From NCBI RefSeq assembly GCF_001894785.1, contig NZ_BCWW01000002.1, forward strand, positions 310,001 through 374,000: a stretch of 64,000 nucleotides of DNA. The letters are read 5' to 3'. Each line of letters opens with the position of its first letter. Within the stretch, counting starts at the first letter, position 1. Origin of the DNA: Rhodococcoides fascians NBRC 12155 = LMG 3623. Lineage in GTDB: Bacteria; Actinomycetota; Actinomycetes; Mycobacteriales; Mycobacteriaceae. The translations under genes were made by a program, and so were the position numbers. Below the pieces are notes generated by a model. It was not told the origin of the DNA. It saw only the letters and a list, made by a program, of their open reading frames with translations, and made no database searches. Positions 17,790 through 26,115 of the stretch are shown piece after piece.

Positions 17790-18497
17790 GTGGACTTGGG
17801 AAAAACCGGATTCGGAGATCGAATCAACAGGCTGTTGACGCACCATGCCGACAGGGCCGGCGAGTCCCTCAACACCTACGCACGTCGGGCAATCATCACT
17901 CGGCTCGTCACCGAACTCGAACGAGAGTCCTCACCGGAAGTGGCCGCCGTGCTCGCGGACGCCCGTAGTTTCGAGTACGAGAACATCGAGTTGTCCGATC
18001 CCGATTCGACGTCACTTCCGCAGACGTACTTACAGATCGGCGACGTCGACCGTCTCGCCGCGGTACGAGCTACCGGCATGATCGGCAGTTCTCGTGACGA
18101 GCAGTTCGACAAACTGGCCCGGATGACATTGCGAGCCATGGGAGCACAGGGTGCGTCGATCTCGTTCGTCGACGATCACACACAATTCATCAAAGCCAGC
18201 GTCGGAACATCGGGAACGGCAGCGCAGCCACAGACCGTAGCGGTGGAACGGTCGGCATGCCGTGTCGTGGTGGAAGCCGGCGAAACGCTGGTGGCGCAGG
18301 ACATTCGAGAGCACGCGCTATTGAGGGATCACGCGACTGCGGATCTGATCGCCTATATGGCAGCGCCGATCAAGTCCGACGCTGGGTTCACCGTCGGAAT
18401 GCTGGATGTGTGGGACTACCGACCACGTAAATGGACGTCGGGCCACGTGAAGACCCTCGAAGACATCGCCTGGCTCATTCAGCAGCGAATTCGTTGA
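17790..18497 (+). CDS. GAF-domain protein
   Basis: A 235-residue protein with an Arg-rich helical N-terminal segment (about residues 1-50, NRLLTHHADRAGESLN) and a GAF domain (about 90-235, with ASISFVDDHTQFIKAS and AAPIKSDAGFTVGMLDVWD). GAF domains bind small ligands or sense redox; this one carries no output domain, so it may act on a partner. The N-terminal segment resembles a short DNA- or protein-binding helix pair, which is not certain. The start is a GTG with a weak ribosome site. Confidence 0.72.
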   Translation: MDLGKTGFGDRINRLLTHHADRAGESLNTYARRAIITRLVTELERESSPEVAAVLADARSFEYENIELSDPDSTSLPQTYLQIGDVDRLAAVRATGMIGSSRDEQFDKLARMTLRAMGAQGASISFVDDHTQFIKASVGTSGTAAQPQTVAVERSACRVVVEAGETLVAQDIREHALLRDHATADLIAYMAAPIKSDAGFTVGMLDVWDYRPRKWTSGHVKTLEDIAWLIQQRIR

Positions 18498-18663
18498 CAG
18501 CGGCCCTGTTTCGACAGTGACAATGCTTGCGTTGCACGCCGGATGAAGGTGAAGGGTGATATGTCTTCGGTGTACGAAATGTCGACTGCCGAACGGCGTC
18601 ACCGCTCTGAGGACATGAAATTTGGAAGGACCGGATATCGAGTCGAACTCGCGCGGATCGACG

Positions 18664-20107
18664 ATGACGATATCGACACCGCAGTCAGTGAAAGCCCGCT
18701 TCGGGAGGAACGTATCGGATCGAATACGGAGCAACCCTGTTCGTACGATCCTCACCGTTCTCTTCGACGTGCTCGCCGCCGCCATCGGCGTAGCCGAAGG
18801 TGTCCACTGGAGCTCCGGCAGCGTCGCTGCGTTGGGTTGGTACCCATGGTTGTTCGTGCCCACGGTCATTGTGCTGCTCGCGTTGAGAAAGCTCTACCGA
18901 CGTGGGCTTCGACGAAACTTCATCGATGAAATCGGCCCGGTTCAATCCGCCGTCGCTTTCGCGACCCTGATCACGCTCGCTTTCATACTGGCCATCGAGA
19001 CTCCCTATCGCCCAGGTGTGGTCATGGTCCGTGTGTGGCTGTGCGCAGCTGTTGCGCTCGCGATCGCGTGCCTGGCACGGGCATGGGGGCAGCGCTGGCT
19101 TCGCGCGAAACACCATGCGAGTGCACCGACGGTCATCGTCGGAAGTGGTCCCGTCACAGAGCAACTGGCGCGCAGAATGAAGCAGTCCTCCGAGTACGGG
19201 ATGGATCTCGTCGGGACAGTCGACTCTGTGTCCGTCGTCGATCCATTAGTGCAACAGGAGCTCTCGTATCTGGGACCGCTCACCGACCTGACTCGAATAG
19301 TCCGAGCGCATCGGGTGGAAGAGGTGGTGATCGCGTTCGCGTCGGCTCCGCACGAACAAATAGTCGACGCGATCCGTGCAGCACAACATGCCGGTGCCCG
19401 CGTCTGGCTCGTACCCCGCATGTTCGACACCGTGCGGAATGCACGCGCGCATAGAGCATCTGGGCGGGCTGCCCCTGATGGTGTTGCGGCATGTCGATCC
19501 GAGGGGGTGGCAGTTCGTCCTCAAGGGCGCACTGGACCGGGTCGCTGCCGGACTGGCTCTGCTGCTGCTGTCGCCGGTGTTCCTTGTGCTCACCGTGCTG
19601 GTACGGGCGAGTTCCCCCGGGCCCATCTTTTTCGCGCAAGAACGAATCGGCCGAGACGGAGTTCCGTTCGACTGCTTGAAGTTCCGATCCATGCGGCCAC
19701 CACGTGACTCCGATGCAGACTTCGTCCGGACCGAGGGAGCGGCACCCGGCGGTGTGGAAGGTGTGGATCGACGCACCAGGATCGGCAAGATCATGCGGCA
19801 GACCTCGCTCGACGAGCTGCCGCAACTCATCAACGTGCTGCGCGGCGACATGAGCTTGGTAGGCCCCCGTCCCGAGCGGCCGGAATACGTCGACCTGTTC
19901 GCAGCGCAGATCAGACGCTACGGAGAGCGACATCGCGTCAAAGCGGGTCTCACCGGATGGGCTCAGGTGAACGGACTACGCGGTCAGACCCCCATCGCGG
20001 ATCGTGCGGAATGGGACAACTACTACATCGAGAACTGGTCCCTCCGGCTCGACATCAAGATCGTCTTTCTGACGTGCATCGCCGTGCTGAAGAGGTCGGA
20101 AGACTGA
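18664..20107 (+). pseudogene. Frameshifted polyprenyl-phosphate sugar-1-P transferase
   Basis: The CpsE/WcaJ-type enzyme that moves a sugar-1-phosphate to undecaprenyl phosphate and starts repeat-unit synthesis, here split across two frames. The first frame (18664 to about 19435) encodes four membrane helices and the CoA-binding-like domain (APTVIVGSGPV ... VWLVPRMFDTV). The second, offset by one base, continues with EHLGGLPLMVLRHVDPRG, a membrane helix, FRSMRPP, DELPQLINVLRGDMS and HRVKAGLTGWAQVNG. Removing one base near 19430-19450 restores a normal product of about 480 residues, so this is either a recent mutation or a sequencing error. The ATG at 18664 has a weak ribosome site. It probably belongs with the Wzz/BY-kinase. 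Confidence 0.85.
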
Positions 20108-20119
20108 CCCAAGCGTCCG

Positions 20120-21184
20120 TCATCGGCCTTCCGCCGCGCGTACGCGTGCGGCCTCGCGGACCGCGCCGACATTCGCCTTGCCCTGCCGCGATCCGGCGAG
20201 CTTGGCGGCGATGTGATCGCGTACCGACACCGGCTCGTAGGGCAGGCCGGAATCCGCGTCCAGGTGCGACGGCAACGTGGAGATCACCGCGTCGACATTG
20301 CCGTCGTGGAAGAACGCTGCAGACCGCCGACGCACGATGGTGCCGTCGACGACGGGTGGCTTGACGCGATGCAGAGTGGACAGCCACCGGTCGTTGGTCA
20401 ATCGCGCAGTGAGGTCTCCCAGGTTCACCAACAGCGCTCCGTCACGAGGAGCGACGTCGTGCCACACGCGGTCGGTACCCAGCACCTGAAGACCGGCCAC
20501 CTGGTCGGCCCACAACACCGTCACGATCCCGAAATCGGTGTGCTCGCCCATCCCGGTGAGGTCACCGTCGAGGGTGACCATGCCCTCGGGCAGGGCGTAG
20601 TTGTTCATCCGCAGCACGTCGATCGAGTGGTCGGTGAGCGTGTCGAAGAAGTCGACCGGGAGTTCGAGCGCCGCAGCGAAGATTCCGGTGAGAGTGCGGG
20701 CGACCCGAGACGCCTCGGCGAAATAGCTGTCGACGTCGCGTCGGAAATCAGGCAGCTCGTCGGGCCACACGTTGATTCCGTAATCCGACTCGTCCAGTTC
20801 GAGGGAGTCGAAGGACCGCGCTTCGACCCCGACATTGAACGCCTCGAAGAAGTCGTTCATCCGCGACGCAGACTCGACTCCCACACTGAGGCTCAATGAT
20901 TCGCTCTTGGGCGGGCTGTATCCGCGATTCGCGTCGGGTATCCGGTACTCGTTCTTGGTCGCAAGCGGCAAAGCGAAGAACGAGTCGATGGACCGCGCCA
21001 GACCGTCGAGCACCTCGTCTCCGATGCCGTGCCCGACGATTTGCATGAATCCGGAACGGGTGCAGGCATCGTCGATCTCGGCCACCACACGAGCTCGGGC
21101 TGCCGCATCGGCCGTACTGCCCGAGGCGAAGGGGCCGATGTCGATCGTGGGGATCTCGAACTCGTGTGCACGGTGATCGGACAT
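20120..21184 (-). CDS. 2-oxoglutarate/Fe(II) oxygenase, isopenicillin N synthase type
   Basis: A 354-residue cytoplasmic oxygenase. The iron-binding facial triad is visible as HTD in GEHTDFGIVT and His in STLHRVKPP; the co-substrate motif R-x-S is in VRRRSAAFF. An N-terminal DIOX_N segment (IPTIDIGPF ... GFMQIVGHGI) is complete. The length is usual for the family. Such enzymes hydroxylate, desaturate or cyclise small molecules; no substrate can be inferred. The ATG at 21184 has an AGGAGAG ribosome site. It is convergent with the sugar transferase, 12 bases apart, and appears monocistronic. Confidence 0.9.
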   Translation of the reverse strand: MSDHRAHEFEIPTIDIGPFASGSTADAAARARVVAEIDDACTRSGFMQIVGHGIGDEVLDGLARSIDSFFALPLATKNEYRIPDANRGYSPPKSESLSLSVGVESASRMNDFFEAFNVGVEARSFDSLELDESDYGINVWPDELPDFRRDVDSYFAEASRVARTLTGIFAAALELPVDFFDTLTDHSIDVLRMNNYALPEGMVTLDGDLTGMGEHTDFGIVTVLWADQVAGLQVLGTDRVWHDVAPRDGALLVNLGDLTARLTNDRWLSTLHRVKPPVVDGTIVRRRSAAFFHDGNVDAVISTLPSHLDADSGLPYEPVSVRDHIAAKLAGSRQGKANVGAVREAARVRAAEGR

Positions 21185-21234
21185 CGGCGTTCACTCTCCT
21201 GGAGTCCTGGCTGCTGAGCCGACAATTTACCGCC

Positions 21235-21666
21235 TCAGCACGCACTTTCGCGCGTCGATGTCTCGGCAGCGATCCGGCGTGGGTCGTTCTCGGGCAGTGA
21301 CTCGATGAGCACGCGACGCGGATGCGATGACGGTCCGGTGATCAGATACTTCTGACCGGGTCGCACTCGGGCGGCCTCTGCGACCAGTTCCGGATCGGTC
21401 GGCGTCCCCGTGTCGTTCTCTCGCAGTGCGTCGGCGACGATGCGGCGTGGGTCGTACTGCCTGAGATCCAACGACTCCCACTCGCTGCGGCGCAGCGGGA
21501 CGCCCATCTCGGCCTCCGCTGTGCTGCGGGTGCTGTCGACGAAGTGCCGCAGCGTGCGCACCGCCCGTCCGAGTCGGTGGGCGTAGTCAGGCAGTCGTTG
21601 CGGGCCGAGGACGAACCCCGCAATGATCGCGACGAGCAACAATTTCTCGAATGTCAGGCCGAACAT
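21235..21666 (-). CDS. tatB: Twin-arginine translocase subunit TatB
   Basis: A 143-residue TatB. The N-terminal membrane helix (EKLLLVAIIAGFV) is followed by the TatB-type hinge LGPQRLP, an amphipathic helix (about residues 25-50) and a charged tail with two D-P-R-R-I repeats. TatB with TatC forms the receptor for twin-arginine signal peptides. The frame is open far upstream, but the ATG at 21666 has an AGGAGA ribosome site and gives the family start (MFGLTF). It overlaps the end of tatC by 13 bases. Confidence 0.88.
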   Translation of the reverse strand: MFGLTFEKLLLVAIIAGFVLGPQRLPDYAHRLGRAVRTLRHFVDSTRSTAEAEMGVPLRRSEWESLDLRQYDPRRIVADALRENDTGTPTDPELVAEAARVRPGQKYLITGPSSHPRRVLIESLPENDPRRIAAETSTRESAC

Positions 21667-22433
21667 GATGAATTCTCCTGTGCAATAGCACGTCTGGACG
21701 ATCGTCTGTCGTGTATCTCGGTGATCGCGAGAGCCGCGCCGAACAGGGTGACCATCGGCAGCGCGACGAGGAACATGGACAGCACGTCTGCCGCGGGGGT
21801 GACCAGAGCGCTGAACAGGGCGATCGCCACCACGCTGACACGCCAACTGCTGCGCAGCCTGTCTGCGGAGACGATGCCGAGGCAGTTCAGCATCACCAAC
21901 ACTGCCGGCAGGACGAAGGCGATACCGGTTGCCAACACGATCTTCATGACGAAATCCACGTAGTACGACGCGTTGAGGATGGTGCTGTCCTCGTCGGACG
22001 AGAAGCCCGCGAGCACGCTCACCATACGAGGAAAGATGGTGAACCCGAATGCGCAGCCGGCGACGAACAGTGGGGTAGCGGCCGCAGAGAAGCCGAGAAC
22101 GTACTTCTTCTCGCGACGGGTCAGTCCTGGAGTGAGATAAGCGAAGATCTCCCGCAACCACACCGGACTCGACACGATGACGCCGGTGAACAGTGCGATC
22201 CGCAGCTGGAGATCGAATGCGCCCGTGACGGTCTCGAAGTTGAGGCTGGCCTGGCGGGACAGCGCCAGTTCCTCGACGGGGCCGCGGAGGACGTCGAGAA
22301 TCCGATCGGAGGTCGCGAAGCCGATCACGACGCCGACGAGCAGCGACACCGCCGCACGGATCGCACGGCGACGTGCCTCGCGCATGTGCCCGGCAAGGGG
22401 CATCGCACCCCGCACGGCGGTGGCTGCGGTCAT
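21654..22433 (-). CDS. tatC: Twin-arginine translocase subunit TatC
   Basis: A 259-residue polytopic protein with the TatC hallmarks: MPLAGHMREARRR at the N-terminus, six membrane helices, FETVTGAFDLQLRIALFTG after helix 1, and the conserved SSPVWLREIFAYLTPGL loop. It recognises the twin-arginine signal. It starts within the last codons of tatA (ATGA overlap) and ends inside tatB, so the three genes are tightly coupled. Confidence 0.93.
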   Translation of the reverse strand: MTAATAVRGAMPLAGHMREARRRAIRAAVSLLVGVVIGFATSDRILDVLRGPVEELALSRQASLNFETVTGAFDLQLRIALFTGVIVSSPVWLREIFAYLTPGLTRREKKYVLGFSAAATPLFVAGCAFGFTIFPRMVSVLAGFSSDEDSTILNASYYVDFVMKIVLATGIAFVLPAVLVMLNCLGIVSADRLRSSWRVSVVAIALFSALVTPAADVLSMFLVALPMVTLFGAALAITEIHDRRSSRRAIAQENSSCSA

Positions 22434-22636
22434 GAGGCGTGTCGGTATGGAACCGGGACCGAGACGTCATCGGGCGTCGTCGATGTCTTCGTTTTGTCAT
22501 CACGCACTTCGTCTTTGAGGATGCGCATCGACTGGCCCACACCCTTGGCGAGCGAGGGGAGTTTGGTCGATCCGAACACGAGCAGAACGATGGCGAGAAC
22601 GACGAGGGCGTGCCATCCAGTGAGGTTGTGCAACAT
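22430..22636 (-). CDS. tatA: Twin-arginine translocase pore subunit TatA
   Basis: A 68-residue TatA-type protein with one membrane helix (HALVVLAIVLLVFG), the hinge FGSTKLPSLAKGVGQSM and an amphipathic helix, then a short polar tail. TatA oligomers form the export path. The ATG at 22636 has an AAGGAA ribosome site and lies 33 bases after the stop of the Tat-signal dioxygenase gene. The FGSTKLP hinge fits TatA/TatE, whereas the third gene has the TatB hinge LGPQRLP. Confidence 0.9.
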   Translation of the reverse strand: MLHNLTGWHALVVLAIVLLVFGSTKLPSLAKGVGQSMRILKDEVRDDKTKTSTTPDDVSVPVPYRHAS

Positions 22637-22669
22637 GATGTTTCCTTCGGTGGGTAAGGTCGGGGAGGG

Positions 22670-23674
22670 TCAGTTGGTGGGAGCGGTTCCGGCAGGTCCG
22701 CCGGCCGGGGGTGTGCCGCCCATCGGCGGTTGTCCGCCCCCGCCGCCCGCACCGCCGCCGGAAGGCGCTGCGCTCATGGCGGGTTCGGTGGTGGTGTCGA
22801 TCGCGACTGCCAGCGAGCCGACGTAGCCGCTCGTGGGGTCGCCGGTGAAGGTGCCCATCTCCAGGTCGTAGCCGTCGCCGAACACGTTGTCGTTGTCGAG
22901 ACTGCCGAGCTGGGCGAGGTTGCTCGCGGAGCCCGGATAGGTGTCGAGCTGGTAGATGTCGTTCAGAATCTCCTGCGGAAAGGCGACCTGCGACGTGGCA
23001 ATTGCGTTCTCCGCGTTGGTTGCCGACGCTGCGTCGGGGTAGACCTCGAAGTGCATGTGCGTCCAGCGGCCGGAGTAGCAGCCGGGCACGATGGTGTCGA
23101 AGGTGGCGCTCCCGCTCGCATCGGCCGTCTGCACACCGCGCAGGTACGTCTCGTCCTCGGCACCCTCGGAGTACATCGAGTACTTGCCGTTCGCGTCGCA
23201 CTGCCACAGGTACACCGCTGCCCCCTCGAAGGGGCGGTTGTCGTTTGCCATGTCGGTGAGGGTGAACGTGAACGACAGTGGCACACCGCTGACGGTGGTG
23301 CCACCGTCGAGGCTCGACGTCACGTCGCGGCGAACGATTCCCGATTCTTCGAGAACGTTGACGCCGTTGGTGCCGTCGGCGGGATACGGGCCGTTGGTCT
23401 CCTGCGGAATCTCGCTCGTGGCCGAGGCAGCGGTCGCCGTCGTGGATGCAGCTGTGGTGGTGGTACTTCCGGCGTTCGACGTGCTCGAGCACGCCGCGAG
23501 GGCGAGTGCGCCGGCACCGGCTCCGACGATGCTCAGAACGCGGCGGCGGGTCAGAAGGGTGGTGATGTCGAACGCGGCACCCTGATCGACCACCTCCTCG
23601 TCGGGACGGTCGAGCAGTCGACCTTCGTATGCGGGTCCGTCGGGGGTGTTCATGGGTTCGGGAATACGAGGCAT
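22670..23674 (-). CDS. Tat-exported intradiol dioxygenase-like lipoprotein
   Basis: A 334-residue extracytoplasmic protein. The signal has twin arginines (TRRRVLSIVG, residues 42-51) and a lipobox (LAAC, Cys62), so it should be a Tat-exported lipoprotein. The core resembles intradiol ring-cleavage dioxygenases of the catechol/protocatechuate family; the four Fe(III) ligands can be placed at Tyr in DANGKY, Tyr in PGCYSGRW and the two His of WTHMHF. The C-terminal tail is Gly/Pro-rich. Secreted members of this group exist in actinobacteria, but their substrates are mostly unknown. The ATG at 23674 has a GAAGGAGA ribosome site. It heads an operon with tatA-tatC-tatB. Confidence 0.87.
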   Translation of the reverse strand: MPRIPEPMNTPDGPAYEGRLLDRPDEEVVDQGAAFDITTLLTRRRVLSIVGAGAGALALAACSSTSNAGSTTTTAASTTATAASATSEIPQETNGPYPADGTNGVNVLEESGIVRRDVTSSLDGGTTVSGVPLSFTFTLTDMANDNRPFEGAAVYLWQCDANGKYSMYSEGAEDETYLRGVQTADASGSATFDTIVPGCYSGRWTHMHFEVYPDAASATNAENAIATSQVAFPQEILNDIYQLDTYPGSASNLAQLGSLDNDNVFGDGYDLEMGTFTGDPTSGYVGSLAVAIDTTTEPAMSAAPSGGGAGGGGGQPPMGGTPPAGGPAGTAPTN

Positions 23675-23796
23675 CGTGCTCTGTCTCCTTCGATGTGGCA
23701 CTGGATGTTTCGGTAGTGCCAATACTCTGCGGAGATCCGGGGAGAACCCTGGGCTCCGGCTGGGAGGTTCCTGGGAGGCCGATTTCGCAGTTCAGG

Positions 23797-23815
23797 GAAG
23801 CTAAGGCTAACCTCT
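23797..23815. promoter_or_regulatory. IdeR/DtxR-like iron box
   Basis: The sequence GAAGCTAAGGCTAACCTCT matches the 19-base IdeR/DmdR consensus TTAGGTTAGGCTAACCTAA at 14 positions (15 if either A or T is allowed at the seventh). It lies 30 bases before the start of an iron-type binding lipoprotein, which supports iron repression. The left arm is degenerate. Confidence 0.6.
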
Positions 23816-23844
23816 AGTCACTACCCCGACATACAGGACTTTTC

Positions 23845-24867
23845 ATGACTCATCGTGTACTGACCAGCCTCGCTGCCGCGGTGCTCACCTCGCTCGCCCT
23901 GGTGAGCTGCAGCTCGTCCGATGCCGACGACGCTTCCGCCCCCGCCGCGTCGTCCACCGACTCGTTTCCGTTGACCGTGCAGCACATGTACGGCGAGACC
24001 ACACTCGACGTCGTGCCCGAGCGTATTGCCACGTGGGGCTTCGGCACCACCGACGCCGTGCTCGCACTGGGCGTGGTGCCGGTGGCCATGCCGTCGGCCG
24101 AATACGGCGGCGGGGACGACCTGATCTATCCGTGGATCTCCGACGCCATCGACGCGAGCGGTGGCCCCGCTCCGACGTTGCTGGACAACGTGACCGACGC
24201 ATTGACGGTCGAGAAGGTGCTCGCTGCCGACCCCGACGTTCTGCTCGCCCCGCATTCGGGTCTGACCCAGGCCGAGTACGACGCGGTGACCGACGCCGGA
24301 ATTCCCGTCATCGCACCGCCGGAAGAGCTGTGGTCGACGCCGTGGCGCGATGTCATCACCACCACGGGCGACGTGCTGGGCGTGCCGGATCGGGCTCGTC
24401 AACTCGTGGCCGATCTGGACAAGCAGGTCACCGACGCAGGCTCGCAACATCCCGAGTTCGAGGGCCGCACAATCGCTTACGTGTCCGAGGCCGCAGATGT
24501 CTACTACCTGCTGCTGCCGTCCGACCCGCGAGTGGAGTTGCTCGAGAATCTCGGCTTCACCTCGGACCCGTCGGTGACGGCCCTGGCGAGTGGCGACTCG
24601 ACGTTCTCTACCACCGTCTCGGCGGAGAACATCTCGAAAATCGACGCCGACGTGGTGTTCACTCAGGTCGACACCGACGCTGCACTGGCCGAATTCACGG
24701 GTTCACCGGTGACGCGGCAGATCCCGGCCGTCGCCGGGGGAGCAGTGGCAGGATTCGTCGGCCAGGAAGCCGGGGCCGCAGTAGGCCCGACGGCACTGTC
24801 GATTCCGTACTTCCTGCCGACCCTCGTCGACGGACTCGCTCGGGCTACCGCGGTAGCCGGGAGCTGA
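23845..24867 (+). CDS. Iron-siderophore ABC transporter binding lipoprotein
   Basis: A 340-residue FecB/FepB-type periplasmic-binding protein. The signal ends in the lipobox LVSC (Cys22). The class III fold features are visible: LDVVPERIATWGFGTTDAVLALG, LTVEKVLAADPDVLL and IDADVVFTQ. Such proteins hand ferric siderophores or heme to an ABC permease; no permease or ATPase gene is adjacent, so it must pair with one elsewhere. The IdeR-like box 30 bases upstream fits iron control. Confidence 0.85.
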   Translation: MTHRVLTSLAAAVLTSLALVSCSSSDADDASAPAASSTDSFPLTVQHMYGETTLDVVPERIATWGFGTTDAVLALGVVPVAMPSAEYGGGDDLIYPWISDAIDASGGPAPTLLDNVTDALTVEKVLAADPDVLLAPHSGLTQAEYDAVTDAGIPVIAPPEELWSTPWRDVITTTGDVLGVPDRARQLVADLDKQVTDAGSQHPEFEGRTIAYVSEAADVYYLLLPSDPRVELLENLGFTSDPSVTALASGDSTFSTTVSAENISKIDADVVFTQVDTDAALAEFTGSPVTRQIPAVAGGAVAGFVGQEAGAAVGPTALSIPYFLPTLVDGLARATAVAGS

Positions 24868-24933
24868 CGCGGCAGCGATGCGGGTAGGGATTTGGTTTGG
24901 CGGCGTGGGGATTCCCCCCATGACACCGACTCC

Positions 24934-25908
24934 TCAAGGGCGTTCTCGGCGAACATGTTTGACGCCGTACAGATTTTCGTCCGCGCGGGCGAGGATGTCC
25001 GAGACAGACTCCTGCGGATCCGTGGACTGAGCTGTTCCGACGCTGGCGTAGGGCAACGACTCGGTGGTGATCCGGGCGAACTCGTCGACCGCATCACGGC
25101 TGTGCCCTGTCAGGAGCGCCGCGAACTCGTCACCACCCAGACGAGCGATCACGGCGTCGGAGGGAGCTGCGCGGGTCCAGGACTGCGCCAGATCGATCAG
25201 CAGTTCGTCACCCGCACGATGTCCGCCCGAATCGTTGACGGCCTTGAAATTGTCCACGTCGACGATCACCACCGCGACCGGAAGCTCCGCAGTCCTGCTG
25301 CCTGCCACCTCGGCCGCGGCCATCTCCCATCCCGCCCGGTTGAACACTCCGGTCAGAGGATCGGTGCACGACGCCACGATGAGAGCCTTGGTCACCACAC
25401 CGAACGCCTCGCCTGCGGCAATCACCGCGACGCCGAAGATCAGGTACGAAATTGGATACATCGGAGCAGGAGAAACCCACACCGCAGACAGCACACTCAC
25501 CACGAGCACGCCGACCAGCACTCTGCCGGGTCCGTCCCGATGGAACGCACGGATGTACATCGCCAGAAACATCGCCGCGATCAGACACTGGCTCTGTGCC
25601 GCCGCGAGCCGATGGAACGCCATCACCGCGGGTGTCGCCACCATCGCCGCGGCCAGGGCAAGCCGAAGCGCCACCGCGGTACCGGGTCGAACCCACAGCA
25701 CCACCACGCCGGCCGCTCCCAGACCGACAGCTACGACACCACCGGTGACATCGGACGTCACCCGGTCGCCGTGAGGCAGCAACGTCAAGATCACCCCTAC
25801 TGCATAGAGACCGGTTGTGGCCAGCAGAAAGTACATCAACAGCCGCGTCCGTAGACCCGCCGTACCGTGCACCGAACTCGGATGCGGAACGTGAGGGAAC
25901 GAGGGCAT
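24934..25908 (-). CDS. Membrane diguanylate cyclase (GGDEF) 1
   Basis: A 324-residue protein with about six membrane helices (residues 20-165) and a C-terminal GGDEF domain (about 165-324) with DPLTGVFNRAG, VDVDNFKAVND and an intact RLGGDEF. It should make c-di-GMP from two GTP. The upstream RxxD inhibitory site is absent (APSD). The ATG at 25908 gives the helix start; the frame is open upstream. It is divergent from the paralogue at 26116, with 207 bases between. Confidence 0.88.
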   Translation of the reverse strand: MPSFPHVPHPSSVHGTAGLRTRLLMYFLLATTGLYAVGVILTLLPHGDRVTSDVTGGVVAVGLGAAGVVVLWVRPGTAVALRLALAAAMVATPAVMAFHRLAAAQSQCLIAAMFLAMYIRAFHRDGPGRVLVGVLVVSVLSAVWVSPAPMYPISYLIFGVAVIAAGEAFGVVTKALIVASCTDPLTGVFNRAGWEMAAAEVAGSRTAELPVAVVIVDVDNFKAVNDSGGHRAGDELLIDLAQSWTRAAPSDAVIARLGGDEFAALLTGHSRDAVDEFARITTESLPYASVGTAQSTDPQESVSDILARADENLYGVKHVRRERP

Positions 25909-26115
25909 GGCCAATACCCTGCCAGGGCGCACGGCACCTGTCTCGACCACGACCCCGCCGTTCCGTTGCCTGCGATGATTTTCGCAACGGACGAGCTCAT
26001 CGGCGGCGGTGAATGCCGCCACAGCGTGCCCGCTTTTTCGGCTGATCGTGTTGCTGGTGCAGGAAAAGTACGGGGCAGTCCGGTAACGCCAGCGGGTAGG
26101 CGGCGATGATGAGCT

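Noticed and set aside
21667..22752. Upstream extension of the TatB frame to 505 codons
   Set aside because: The extension runs antiframe through tatC and tatA; the ATG at 21666 has a ribosome site and gives the TatB family start.
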